Source: Pseudomonadales bacterium (GTDB taxonomy: Bacteria > Pseudomonadota > Gammaproteobacteria > Pseudomonadales > Azotimanducaceae). Taken from it: a DNA stretch of 33,539 nt. The notes under the pieces are model-generated. The model had not been told where the DNA came from and searched no databases. It worked only from the letters and a program-made list of their open reading frames with translations. Both the position numbers and the translations under genes were made by a program. The stretch lies in the NCBI GenBank assembly GCA_029249645.1, contig JAQWWC010000036.1, forward strand, positions 1 to 33,539. Direction: 5' to 3'. Numbering within the stretch: the first letter of the stretch is position 1; each line of letters opens with the position of its first letter. Below are positions 17,448-26,924 of the stretch, piece by piece.

Positions 17448-20400
17448 GGACCCAAACTCGCATCAAGCGCTTGGATGAGATCTATTGGGACCGGGTCAAA
17501 GTATACGCCTGCGTCTGGACCGCCCGTCATGCCCCTTAAAAACAGATACACCACACCCCCGAAGAGGTCTTCGAAGGCGGCATCAGGCTGGCGTAAGGCC
17601 AATATTTTTTTCACGGCGACGCAATAAAGAAGGTACTGTAAATCGTACTGATGATGATAGATTGCCGCGGTTAAAGCGTCGCCTTCATAGTCCGAGGTCG
17701 CATCGCCAAGATAATTGGTCTTATAGTCGATCACGTAATAACGCCCCTGATGACGGCATAAAAGATCAATGCTGCCTGTCATCATGCCTTCAAGCTGCAA
17801 TGGCACGGACGCGATGTCGCCTAGATACCCGAATTGCTTTGCGATTTCGATCAGCTTGGGTGCGCCGCTTACTGGGAAGTGAAATTCGAGTTCGTCTGAG
17901 CGGTCACTAAAGTTGAGGCTTTGCAGGGTTAGTCCCGCTGGTGTCAGGCGTTGACTCAGAATGGCTTGTAGCCAGTGCCGGAGAAGGGGCGTATCGTCTG
18001 CCGCCAAATTTAGGCGTGCCCGAAGGCTATTTATAGCTTGATCAAAGGACGCGACCGGTGCTGAAAAATCTATGTTTTCGAGTAGTTGATGCATCAGGAC
18101 ACCCACATGAGGTCCCCTTGGGAAACCCTGGGTGACATAGGCTTCCAAAGTGTCCTGCTCAGATAGGGTCAGTTGTTCAACCGGCTCGGGTTCGTCATCA
18201 TCAAAGCCCCTGACATAGTCTGTGGGGGTGATTGGAAGCTGAGGGGTAGGCGTCGCGGGCTGTAATTGGGTTTTCACAATCCGGGTATAGCTGTGTAACT
18301 GCCACGCGTTGTGAACCACGGGCTTTGTTAGCGCGGGTAACCAATTTTCAGCAGTGGTAGCGTTACGTCGGACTGAACTGTCGGGTAGGGCGCCGCCCAA
18401 GCACAGTCTGAATTGCGTCTCTGGCAGCTTTGATAATGCCGCAAGCGGGTCGGTCGATGGGTACCCTAAAAGCTGCGCGGCTGGAGAGGCTTGAAACCCT
18501 TTGCTGGCACCGAGCCCGAGCAGTGTGAGATACCGCGCGCGCGTCATGGCGACATAAAGTAATCGCATGTCTTCTTCTTGTTGCGCGGTGACAGCAGCTT
18601 GCTTGAGATCGTCTCGGCCATCCAAATTGACCCAAGCCTCAATAGTGCCGTCTTGATTCGCTTGGTAGCACAGTAGGGGTTTATTGGCCGCGTTTGCGGG
18701 CGGCTTTCCAAAGTGGGCAAAGGGCAAGCAGACAATATCAAACTCCAAGCCTTTGGCGCCATGCAGCGTCATGATCTTGACAAGGTCCGCATCCGTTTCT
18801 AGTCGTAATTGTTGAATGTCCTCAACGCTTTGGGTATCCCTCTGGTGGTCCTGAATCAGCCAAGTAATCAGTTGCTCTCGGCTAGTGGTTATCTGAGATT
18901 GCTGCTGCAAGAGTTCCGCTAGGTGTCTTAGATTGGTCAAGACCCTAGGCCCGTTCGGTTGGCTGAGCCAGCGCTGAGCCAAGTTTTGATCTTGGATCAG
19001 GTGAAGGATGAGCGCCGCAATGCCGCGACTTCGCCAAATCTTCTGATATGCGGTGAAGGTTTCGAAGACCCGATTGAGCGCCTGAAGATCCTGTTGTAGG
19101 GCTTGGAGTCGTTGAAGTGGTGTTTGAAGCAATTGAGTCGATAAAGCCGATAGCACGGCGGGTCGATGCATTGGGGTTAGCACTGCGGTTAAAACGACAG
19201 CCAACTCGATCGTTAGGTCCTGTTCAAGGACCTTATCCTGGGACAGAAAGACGCTATCGATACCCCGTTGTTGCAGGGCTGCTTTGAGTAGCTCTGCTTC
19301 AAGACGGTTTCGGGTTAATAAAGCAATCTGCTCGGCTCGAATCTGGTTGCGATTAATTCGGAGCGGCGCGTCCGGTTTGAGCCAGGAGGCGATTTCGCCT
19401 GCACAGCGCGCTGCTAAGCGCGCGCGATCTTGGGGCTGCGTTCTCAGAGCGAATTCAGGATCGTCGATGCAGAACCAGATTGGCGGGGCGGGCTTACCCG
19501 CCAGAGTCAGAGCATCTGGATTAGGTGCTGCATTGGCTAGAGATGGCAAAAATTCGATGCTGTTCTCCTTCGAGAACAGCTGGCGTTGATCAAATAGCCG
19601 ATTGGTTGCGGTGACCAGCTCAGCTGAGGATCGCCAATTGGTTTGAAGACTATGCTGGTGCTCGCTATCGTCCTTGGCTTTGAGATAGGTATGGATATCG
19701 GCGCCGCGAAAACTGTAAATTGCCTGCTTAGGATCCCCAATGAGCATGAGTAAGTGGTCTGGGCTCGCGGCTTGATGAATGCGTTTGAAAATCGCATATT
19801 GCTGCTGGTCAGTGTCTTGAAACTCGTCAACGAGAATCGCGGGATAGTCGCGGCTTAAGGTTTCAGCCAGCAGCGGTTGCGCAGTTACAGATTGCTTAAC
19901 AATCGATAAAAGATCGTCCAGGGTCAGTGCGCCTTGAGTTTGTTGGGCGATAAGGTGCGCCCGCACGGCATCCAAAGTGGTTTGCCAGAGCCTGCTGATG
20001 ACCTGTCCTTGCTTGGTTAAAGCCGTCTGGATGACCTCGAGTTCATCAAACAGAGGATGGATCGGTGGTTCAAAGCCCTTTTTTATCTGAGTCTTTAAAG
20101 CACTGGTGGTCCACAAACCCCAGAGCACCTGATCTGGTCCGAGAGCGTCACTGGCGCAGAATTTCTCCATCTCCTCTAGGCGATGCCACGCTTTGCTGTT
20201 TTTGCGAATCTCACTGCGCCGAAGGAGCGCTGTGATGTCTTCTGCGATCCACGCGTCTTTTGCGGCGCGCATTTTTGCTGGCAGAGTGCTCGAAAAGCCC
20301 GTTGCCGCGGGTGCCGGCGAAAAGTGTGGGTGAGGGATTCTAATGAGCGGTGCTATCGAGTTTGCCAGGACATCCGGTGTCGGCCAGAGATTTAATGCTA

Positions 20401-20920
20401 AAGCTTCCTCCAGCGGCGGAAGACCCGACATAAGGTTGCGAAAAACGTCTTGTGCTGCTCGGGTCAAGGCATCATGGGGGTGGGCATCCAGTCGTTGCTC
20501 GAACAACAAGCCTGCTTCAAAGCTAGTGTCCTGAATAACGCGTGCACAAAACCCGTGAATGGTAAAAATCTTGGCTTCGTCGAACCACAACAGAGCAAGG
20601 TTTAAATATCCAATGTCCTGCTCGGGATGCGCACTATCAGCAATCAGATCTGAAATTTCAGCGTCTTTGCTAGCGCCTTGTTTAAAAGCATCATGGGCGA
20701 GTTTGATCCTGTTGCGAATTCGGTTTTTCAGCTCTTGAGTTGCGGCGATGGTAAACGTGACAACCAAGATGTTTTGGACGGGGTGCGCTATGGCGTCGGG
20801 CGTGCCACGACCTAAAATCAGTCTGAGATACAACGTCGTGATGAGATGGGTCTTACCGGTTCCGGCGCTGGCCTCGATGAGGTGCTGTTCTCGCAGTAAC
20901 AGGGTGTGATCAAAGCTCAT
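17444..20920 (-). CDS. recB: RecBCD enzyme subunit RecB (helicase-nuclease)
   Basis: 1158 residues from the ATG at 20920, close to E. coli RecB (1180). A 3'-5' SF1A helicase joined to the nuclease of the complex. Motifs seen: EASAGTGKT (Walker A, 16-24), ILVDEFQDTD (motif II), GDPKQAIYSFRGAD (motif III), TLHGAKGLEFD (motif V), LLYVAMTRAR (motif VI). The C-terminal nuclease has all expected catalytic groups: His in GVLMHQLLEN, Asp in GSIDLLC, and Asp and Lys in VIDYKTN. The frame is open upstream to 21061, but that would add 47 unconserved residues overlapping recC; the ATG at 20920 sits in an ATGA overlap with the recC stop and starts just before the conserved N-terminus. Confidence 0.95.
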   Translation of the reverse strand: MSFDHTLLLREQHLIEASAGTGKTHLITTLYLRLILGRGTPDAIAHPVQNILVVTFTIAATQELKNRIRNRIKLAHDAFKQGASKDAEISDLIADSAHPEQDIGYLNLALLWFDEAKIFTIHGFCARVIQDTSFEAGLLFEQRLDAHPHDALTRAAQDVFRNLMSGLPPLEEALALNLWPTPDVLANSIAPLIRIPHPHFSPAPAATGFSSTLPAKMRAAKDAWIAEDITALLRRSEIRKNSKAWHRLEEMEKFCASDALGPDQVLWGLWTTSALKTQIKKGFEPPIHPLFDELEVIQTALTKQGQVISRLWQTTLDAVRAHLIAQQTQGALTLDDLLSIVKQSVTAQPLLAETLSRDYPAILVDEFQDTDQQQYAIFKRIHQAASPDHLLMLIGDPKQAIYSFRGADIHTYLKAKDDSEHQHSLQTNWRSSAELVTATNRLFDQRQLFSKENSIEFLPSLANAAPNPDALTLAGKPAPPIWFCIDDPEFALRTQPQDRARLAARCAGEIASWLKPDAPLRINRNQIRAEQIALLTRNRLEAELLKAALQQRGIDSVFLSQDKVLEQDLTIELAVVLTAVLTPMHRPAVLSALSTQLLQTPLQRLQALQQDLQALNRVFETFTAYQKIWRSRGIAALILHLIQDQNLAQRWLSQPNGPRVLTNLRHLAELLQQQSQITTSREQLITWLIQDHQRDTQSVEDIQQLRLETDADLVKIMTLHGAKGLEFDIVCLPFAHFGKPPANAANKPLLCYQANQDGTIEAWVNLDGRDDLKQAAVTAQQEEDMRLLYVAMTRARYLTLLGLGASKGFQASPAAQLLGYPSTDPLAALSKLPETQFRLCLGGALPDSSVRRNATTAENWLPALTKPVVHNAWQLHSYTRIVKTQLQPATPTPQLPITPTDYVRGFDDDEPEPVEQLTLSEQDTLEAYVTQGFPRGPHVGVLMHQLLENIDFSAPVASFDQAINSLRARLNLAADDTPLLRHWLQAILSQRLTPAGLTLQSLNFSDRSDELEFHFPVSGAPKLIEIAKQFGYLGDIASVPLQLEGMMTGSIDLLCRHQGRYYVIDYKTNYLGDATSDYEGDALTAAIYHHQYDLQYLLYCVAVKKILALRQPDAAFEDLFGGVVYLFLRGMTGGPDAGVYFDPVPIDLIQALDASLGP

Positions 20921-23900
20921 GATTGGACCCAAGCTGCAGTAATGGGATCGAGCAGTGTTCGAGCTTGATCGATGTTGAATTGACTCAGCGCCAAGGGTGA
21001 TTCGATCAAGCGTGACCAATAGGGGTCTTGAGCGTCGGTTACGGCATTTGGATCGCGCCAAGTTTGATCAATCTGCTCGAGAGCATCCGGCAGTGCTCGT
21101 CCCTTGTCTAGATGAGACAGCAGTGCGCGGCAGGTCTCGAATGGGAAAACGAGTAGGCCTGAATTACCTTGCGTAAAGGCGTGTAGATAGGGTCTCAACA
21201 AGTCCTTGGCTCGGGCTTGGTCCATCGGTTCAAAGTGACCGGAGACAAGCTGCCCTTTTCGAACGCCGTAAGTCAGCGTTTTGATGGCGGTGCCAGATGA
21301 CGCGAGTAACAGGTGTGAAAGCCAGGGGTGCACAAGATGCCGAGTCGTGAGATCCCCTGCTCGATAGGTGAGATAGTGGTTTGTACTGAGCTGATCGAAC
21401 CGACCTTGCAAGATGAAGCCGTGGACGTTGTGCTCCCGCGTCACGCTGGGCCGACCGAGCTGGTATGCGCTTTGAATTTCTGTGAATAAGAGTTCAGCCG
21501 TCAAGGCAATATCATTCAGAGCCTGCTTACCGAGACTGAAGTTTGGAACCAGGCCCTGTTTTAAAATATTTGAGACCCATTGGCTTCTTGGGGTGCTGGT
21601 CGCTTGGGCTTGGATTGCAAGATCTGTAATGTGAAAACGGGTTAACGGGTCCAAGCTGAAGGGTTCGAGGTCCTCGACGGCTTCATGGCGCAGGGTTAGA
21701 TTGATGTTTAAACGAGACTCAAAAAAATAACGCGCCGGGTTTAGCAGGAACCGAGACAAGGTTTCAACGCTCAGCGTTGTCGGTATGGGCTCGTTTGACG
21801 TTATTTCTGCAAGACTGGGTAGATCATTGGATTGGGAGGCAGGATCAATTCGCCAGTGATTCTCAAAGCTTTGGATCAAGGGGTCCTGAAAGTAACGTTG
21901 AGAAAAAGGCTGCAAAGGATGATCGAAGACCGTTTGCTGCCCGAAGACCGCCTCGCAGTAATCTAGTAGTTCGTTGACCAAAACGCTGGGCGGCTTGAGT
22001 TCGTTGTCTCGGATACCCCGGCCACAATAAGAAATGTGTAAGCGGTCCCTCGCAGATAAAAGCGCTTCTAAAAACAAATAGCGGTCATCATCGCGCCGGG
22101 AACGATCCCCGATTTGGGCTGGTTGATTCGTCATTAAATCAAAAGGGTGAACAGCATCCCGACGCGGGAAATCACTTTCATTCATTCCGACCAAGCACAC
22201 CATTTTGAATGGAATACTGCGCATGGGCGTGAGCGTGCTGAAGGTAATACCGCCATTAATAAACCGCATTGCTGGATTCGGTCGATTCAATTGCGCCTCA
22301 AACCATGCGGTCACAAAATCCAAGGTAACGCTTCGATTAAATTTGGCGTCAATACAAAGCTGTAAAAACTCTTCGTTTAAGTCTAGCAACTTCATAAGAT
22401 CTTGGCGTTCTTGATCGACAGGATCGAACAGCCGTTCGAGGAGGATGCTTACCGCATTTGCCCATTGTTCGGGTGAACGGGCGGTCTCGAGCTGGGTTTG
22501 TGTTTCAAATACAGTCTGGCAAAAATCGAGAAAGGCATTGAGAACCATGAGATGGTCCAACGGAAGGGCATACGGCAAAACATTAAGGTCCGTGATCGCC
22601 TCGTCGGTCAAAATGCCCATGAGGAGCTGATCGAGTCCAAATTGCCAAGTAAAGTGCGCCTCATCGGGCACCGACCATTGTTGTTTGCTGGCACCATCCC
22701 GCCCCCAACGAATGCCCGTTTCTTTGATCCAAGCCTTAATAAAAGTAACGCCATCATCATCAATGCCAAAGCGTCGTGCAATGCTTGGGACTTCTAGGTA
22801 GGTAATCAGCTCAGAGGCGGGCAGTCGGCTATTGGGTAGATTCAGCAATTGGTTGAAACTGCGAAAGATGTCAGAATTTTGGTATTGGTTTTGATCGGCG
22901 ATGCCATAGGGGAGGGCATCGCCAAAGACGGCTTGAATAACCGCAACGTATTTTTGAATATCTGGGGCCATGACCAAAATATCGGTGGCTTGAATCGATG
23001 GGTCTGCCAGCGCTCGATAGATTCGATCGAGTAAAACCTCCATTTCACGAAGGGGCGAGTGACAGCTGTGAAACTCAAGGCTTGAATCCTGGGTTTCGGG
23101 GAGCAGGTCATCGACCAAAGAATCCTCGGTTGCGCGAGCCCAATAAATATCATCTTGTAGAATTCCCAATCGATGCGTTCGATGTCGGGGTACAAAGTCT
23201 TCCTCAGAAATTAGATCCGCCTGACTTGTGAGGAGTTCATGAAACTCTTGGCCCTGGCGACCTAGGGACGCCAATATGGGGTTGCCGAGAAACGCATAGT
23301 CATCGCTTGGCGCCATGGGTGCTTTAGACAAAGCCGCCAGTCGCGTTCGTTGCGCGTTTTTTTCGGTCGTAATATCTCCCCAGTAGGTCTCGCTTGGATT
23401 CATAACATAAAGATCCACAGGGCACTGATTCGCAAGATGCTTGAAGGTTTCGAGGTGTAACGGGGCAAGGCTTGATAGACCAAAGAGGCTGATTCGTTTG
23501 GGCAACTGTGTGCTGTGATCTTGGGTTTTTAGCGTCTCCAACAACTGTTGGTGAAGGTAGGCGCGGTGCGTGGTTCGAAGGCGTGGGTCTGCTGCAATCA
23601 GAGACCGCCACAACTCGGCTTGCCAGGCGCTGTTGGGTGCAGCGCTGATGGGGTTCTGACCTTGTTCGAAGGCCATAATCCATTCTGGACGGTACAAAAG
23701 ATAGCCTTCAAAAGCGGAGCTGATTCGCGTCGCGAGTTGAAAGCACCTTAGATCGAGGCGAGGCCCAGCGTTCAAGTACTGTTGAACCGCAGGTGCCTTA
23801 AACGTGGGCAGGCGTTGCATCAACTTGAAGGTTAAAGAGTTTGCTTCAACCGGCTTTTGGCTCCCAAGGCCGAGAATGTTTTGGTAGAGCCGCCAAATGA

Positions 23901-24099
23901 ACTGAGCGGGCAGTTGGCAATCAAGGTTGGCAGAAATGCCCAGGTACTCGGCAGTTTGCAGTTTGAGCCATTGGCCGGTGCCAACGGACTGTATGATGAC
24001 GATTTCAGCCGCCAAAGGGTCTCGCGACTCCGCGGCTGATACCGCGCTGAAGTGCTGAGCAAGCTGTTGTAGATCATTGGATTGAATGAGGCGTAACAT
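20917..24099 (-). CDS. recC: RecBCD enzyme subunit RecC (Chi recognition)
   Basis: 1060 residues from ATG 24099 (E. coli has 1122). RecC is a helicase-like scaffold without ATPase activity that splits the strands and reads Chi. The start MLRLIQSNDLQQL lines up with the known MLRVYHSN start of E. coli RecC, and the following IIQSVGTGQWLKL, LDCQLPAQFIWRLY, PKRISLFGLSSL and MRSIPFKMVCLVGMNESDFPRRD segments are typical. The frame also opens at ATG 24126, nine codons earlier, with poor spacing to any Shine-Dalgarno site, so 24099 is preferred. First gene of the recC-recB-recD-yihG operon; the ptrA gene found between recC and recB in E. coli is absent. Divergent from the CoA-transferase. Confidence 0.94.
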   Translation of the reverse strand: MLRLIQSNDLQQLAQHFSAVSAAESRDPLAAEIVIIQSVGTGQWLKLQTAEYLGISANLDCQLPAQFIWRLYQNILGLGSQKPVEANSLTFKLMQRLPTFKAPAVQQYLNAGPRLDLRCFQLATRISSAFEGYLLYRPEWIMAFEQGQNPISAAPNSAWQAELWRSLIAADPRLRTTHRAYLHQQLLETLKTQDHSTQLPKRISLFGLSSLAPLHLETFKHLANQCPVDLYVMNPSETYWGDITTEKNAQRTRLAALSKAPMAPSDDYAFLGNPILASLGRQGQEFHELLTSQADLISEEDFVPRHRTHRLGILQDDIYWARATEDSLVDDLLPETQDSSLEFHSCHSPLREMEVLLDRIYRALADPSIQATDILVMAPDIQKYVAVIQAVFGDALPYGIADQNQYQNSDIFRSFNQLLNLPNSRLPASELITYLEVPSIARRFGIDDDGVTFIKAWIKETGIRWGRDGASKQQWSVPDEAHFTWQFGLDQLLMGILTDEAITDLNVLPYALPLDHLMVLNAFLDFCQTVFETQTQLETARSPEQWANAVSILLERLFDPVDQERQDLMKLLDLNEEFLQLCIDAKFNRSVTLDFVTAWFEAQLNRPNPAMRFINGGITFSTLTPMRSIPFKMVCLVGMNESDFPRRDAVHPFDLMTNQPAQIGDRSRRDDDRYLFLEALLSARDRLHISYCGRGIRDNELKPPSVLVNELLDYCEAVFGQQTVFDHPLQPFSQRYFQDPLIQSFENHWRIDPASQSNDLPSLAEITSNEPIPTTLSVETLSRFLLNPARYFFESRLNINLTLRHEAVEDLEPFSLDPLTRFHITDLAIQAQATSTPRSQWVSNILKQGLVPNFSLGKQALNDIALTAELLFTEIQSAYQLGRPSVTREHNVHGFILQGRFDQLSTNHYLTYRAGDLTTRHLVHPWLSHLLLASSGTAIKTLTYGVRKGQLVSGHFEPMDQARAKDLLRPYLHAFTQGNSGLLVFPFETCRALLSHLDKGRALPDALEQIDQTWRDPNAVTDAQDPYWSRLIESPLALSQFNIDQARTLLDPITAAWVQS

Positions 24100-24215
24100 C
24101 GAGCTAGGTTTCTCAATTTGTGTCATCCTACCCGAGGACGGCTTGTGAGAAAACCGATCAGTCCCAGCGGTTTATTCAAAACAAGGCCAAGGATCATGGT
24201 TCAAGGGGGTTGCTA
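24100..24215. promoter_or_regulatory. Divergent intergenic region between recC and the CoA-transferase
   Basis: About 116 bases that must hold promoters for the recCBD operon (leftward) and the CoA-transferase gene (rightward). No hexamer pair close to the sigma-70 consensus stands out on either strand. A G-rich Shine-Dalgarno-like run (24205-24209) precedes the rightward ATG by about six bases. If recC starts at 24126 the region is 27 bases shorter. Confidence 0.45.
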
Positions 24216-25421
24216 ATGCGGTCGGTATTTCAGGGTTTAAAGGTTCTGGATGTGGGTTCTTGGATAGCTGGGCCAGTGGCGGCAACGATCATGGCCGATT
24301 ATGGCGCTGAGGTGATTAAAGTTGAGATGCCGGGTGTGGGCGATCAATACCGGTTGTTGTCTGCAACGCCGGGTGTGCCCGATGCCGATGCCAACTATTG
24401 TTGGCAAATGGATGCTCGCAATAAACGTAGCCTGACGTTAAATTTGAAACGCGCCGAGGGCATTGCGATCCTGAGGCAATTGGTTGAGGCCAGCGATGTT
24501 TATATAACGAATCAGCCATTACCGATGCGTCGTGCCCTGGGATTGAATTACGAGGATATCCAGGCCATCAACCCGGCAATTATCTATGCATCGCTCACTG
24601 CCTATGGTGAGAAGGGTCCTGATCGCGATGGCGAAGGGTTTGATCTCGTCGCCTACTGGGCTCGATCGGGGTTGATGGACTTGGTGCGCGATGCTGACGC
24701 AAAGCCTGCGATGGCATTGCCAGGCATGGGAGATCATCCGACAGCGGTTTCGCTTTACGCGAGCATCGTCACCGCCTTGTTGCACCGTGAGCGAACCGGT
24801 GAAGGCTCGATGGTTCATACCTCGTTGTTAGGTAACGGCCTTTGGAGCGCTGCATGCATCGCCCAAGCTGGTTTTGCTGGCGGTGACTATGAGCGTTATC
24901 GTGAATTTAAAGCCGAGGCCGGGTTTGGGCGGTTTCTCTATGAATGCCAAGACGGTCGGTTCGTGCAATTAACCATGATTCGTACGCAGGAAGAGTTCGA
25001 GCAGTTTCTGGCTGTTACTCAGTTGGCATCGGTTCTAACCGACCCTCGCTTTTTGACGCCGGAATTACGCATTACTCACGGGGCTGAATTGGTCGAGCTC
25101 GTTGCTGCGCGATTAAAGAATGAAAGCGCTAGTGTCTGGATGAAAAAATGCGAAGCGGCAGGCGTGCCCATGAACCGAGTTCAAACGATCGAAGAAACGC
25201 TTTCGGATCCCCAAGTTCGTGTGAATGAGATGATACGGCCAGCGCCGGGTGATATGGCTGGCATGGCGATGTTGTTGAATCATCCCGTCAATGTAGAGGG
25301 TTTGCCGCGCGCCGAGGTTCAGCCGGCGCCCGATTTAGGGGCCGATGCGACTGCGATATTGAGCGAGCTGGGCTACGCAGCTGGGCAAATAGAAACCTTG
25401 CGCGCGTCCGGCGTGGTTTAG
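24216..25421 (+). CDS. Class III (CaiB/BaiF-type) CoA-transferase
   Basis: 401 residues, the usual family length. Moves CoA between a carboxylic acid and an acyl-CoA (or racemises alpha-methylacyl-CoA) in the cytoplasm. The start LKVLDVGSWIAGPVAATIMADYGAEVIKVE is described by its pattern: the G-x-x-A-G-P and DYGAEVIKVE signatures at residues 18-37. DARNKRSLTLNLK (66-78) and LTAYG follow, and the probable catalytic Asp is Asp173 in GMGDHPTAVSLYA. The ATG at 24216 is preferred over the frame's first GTG (24120), which would overlap recC, because it has a GGGGG run at good spacing and begins right at the conserved fold. A cytochrome P450 follows 105 bases later, suggesting activation of an oxidised hydrophobic acid for beta-oxidation. 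Substrate unknown. Confidence 0.88.
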   Translation: MRSVFQGLKVLDVGSWIAGPVAATIMADYGAEVIKVEMPGVGDQYRLLSATPGVPDADANYCWQMDARNKRSLTLNLKRAEGIAILRQLVEASDVYITNQPLPMRRALGLNYEDIQAINPAIIYASLTAYGEKGPDRDGEGFDLVAYWARSGLMDLVRDADAKPAMALPGMGDHPTAVSLYASIVTALLHRERTGEGSMVHTSLLGNGLWSAACIAQAGFAGGDYERYREFKAEAGFGRFLYECQDGRFVQLTMIRTQEEFEQFLAVTQLASVLTDPRFLTPELRITHGAELVELVAARLKNESASVWMKKCEAAGVPMNRVQTIEETLSDPQVRVNEMIRPAPGDMAGMAMLLNHPVNVEGLPRAEVQPAPDLGADATAILSELGYAAGQIETLRASGVV

Positions 25422-25526
25422 GATTGCTGGGGTGTAACCGTGGCGCAAATTCAACAACAGCCGAGCGGTCAGTGCGTGAACAAAGAGCGCAGCAATTCAG
25501 AGAGCGGCAATAGGAGCAGCAATACC

Positions 25527-26819
25527 ATGACGAGCGAGACAGAGTGGGCCGACCCTTATGATTTACCGATTGAGTCGTTGAATGTTGCACAACCAGGCTT
25601 GTTCAAGGCCGACGGTCAGTGGCGATATCTTGAGCGCTTGCGCAACGCGGCCCCGGTGCACTATTGCGAAGACAGTGATTTCGGACCCTATTGGTCCGTC
25701 ACGCGTTATCAAGATATCTTTAAGGTGGATACCGACCCAAGACGCTTTTCTTCGGCGCAAGGCATCACCGTCGGCGGGGCAGGCGGAACGCCGGTGCCGA
25801 AAGACCATCAGCTACAAGGCCCGGAAAAGCAAAAAGTACAACAGCAGTTTGATGGTTTTGGCATGTTCATCGCGATGGATCCGCCGAAACATGATTTGCA
25901 GCGCTCAACCGTTACCGGCGTCGTCGCACCGCCGAACCTGGCGGCCATGGCGACGACCATCCGTGCGCGCGCTGGCGCGATTTTAGATTCACTACCAGTT
26001 GGTGAGCGCTTTGACTGGGTCGATCGTGTTTCGGTTGAATTAACGACTCAGATGTTGGCGACGCTTTTTGATTTTCCCTTTGAAGATCGTCGAAAACTCA
26101 CTCGTTGGAGCGATGTGGCAACTAATCCGCCTGGTACTGGCGTGACAGAATCAGCAGAGCAGCGACGAGGAGAACTGGTTGAATGTTTGACTTACTTCAC
26201 AGCGTTGTGGAACGAGCGAGTTAAAGCGCCAAAAAAGGGTGATTTAATTTCGATGTTGGCACACGGCGAAGCAACAAAAAATATGGTGCCCTTTGAGTTT
26301 TTAGGGAACCTATTGCTGTTGATAGTTGGTGGCAATGACACCACCCGGAACTCAATTTCTGGCGGGGTGCTGGCATTAAATGAGAATCCGGCTGAGTACG
26401 CCAAGCTGCGCGCTGAGCCTGGATTGATTCCAAATATGGTCTCGGAAATCATTAGATGGCAAACACCGCTCGCGCACATGCGCCGCACGACCACGCAGGC
26501 GGTTGAATTAAACGGCGTTACAATCCCTCAGGGCGAAAAAGTGGTTATGTGGTACGTCTCGGGTAATCGAGATGAGCGGTCGATTGACCGGGCCTCCGAA
26601 TTTTTGATCGATCGGGACAAGGCGCGCCAGCATCTATCCTTTGGCTTTGGCATTCACCGATGCATGGGCAACCGACTGGCCGAAATGCAGTTAAGAATTC
26701 TTTGGGAAGAAATTCAAAAACGGTTCGCCTTTGTGGAAGTCATGGCGCAACCCACTCGAACCTATTCAACCTTTGTCAAAGGCTTTACTGAAATGCCGGT
26801 GCGATTGCATCCCTTGTAA
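25527..26819 (+). CDS. Bacterial class I cytochrome P450
   Basis: 430 residues from ATG 25527, which has AGGAG ten bases upstream; the in-frame GTG at 25440 would add 29 polar residues with no family match. A soluble haem monooxygenase needing a ferredoxin and reductase, neither of which is in the window. Motifs: I-helix GGNDTT, K-helix EIIRWQTP (ExxR), and haem loop FGFGIHRCMGNRLAE with the haem-thiolate Cys379. The sequence around HMRRTTTQAVELNGVTIPQG and WYVSGNRDE resembles the bacterial group containing CYP125, CYP124, CYP142, CYP108 and CYP111, which oxidise steroid side chains or terpenoids. A terpenoid or steroid-like substrate is therefore likely but not shown. Probably co-transcribed with the CoA-transferase and VOC genes. 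Confidence 0.93.
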   Translation: MTSETEWADPYDLPIESLNVAQPGLFKADGQWRYLERLRNAAPVHYCEDSDFGPYWSVTRYQDIFKVDTDPRRFSSAQGITVGGAGGTPVPKDHQLQGPEKQKVQQQFDGFGMFIAMDPPKHDLQRSTVTGVVAPPNLAAMATTIRARAGAILDSLPVGERFDWVDRVSVELTTQMLATLFDFPFEDRRKLTRWSDVATNPPGTGVTESAEQRRGELVECLTYFTALWNERVKAPKKGDLISMLAHGEATKNMVPFEFLGNLLLLIVGGNDTTRNSISGGVLALNENPAEYAKLRAEPGLIPNMVSEIIRWQTPLAHMRRTTTQAVELNGVTIPQGEKVVMWYVSGNRDERSIDRASEFLIDRDKARQHLSFGFGIHRCMGNRLAEMQLRILWEEIQKRFAFVEVMAQPTRTYSTFVKGFTEMPVRLHPL

Positions 26820-26924
26820 TGAGGCGATCGTCCTCGCTGGGTGTAAGGAACATTTGCTCGACAGTTGTCGGTTGAGATTGTGTGTTATTCAACTAATACC
26901 CTAACCAAAAGGAGACATCTTCCA

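Noticed and set aside
17485-17910. 141-codon ORF antisense to recB
   Set aside because: Arg/Ser-rich composition without motifs, lying opposite the conserved RecB nuclease domain.
20921-21061. N-terminal extension of RecB
   Set aside because: It would overlap recC by 145 bases with unconserved basic sequence; the ATGA junction at 20917-20920 explains the start.
25440-25526. Earlier GTG start of the cytochrome P450
   Set aside because: It adds 29 polar residues without family match, while ATG 25527 has AGGAG upstream.
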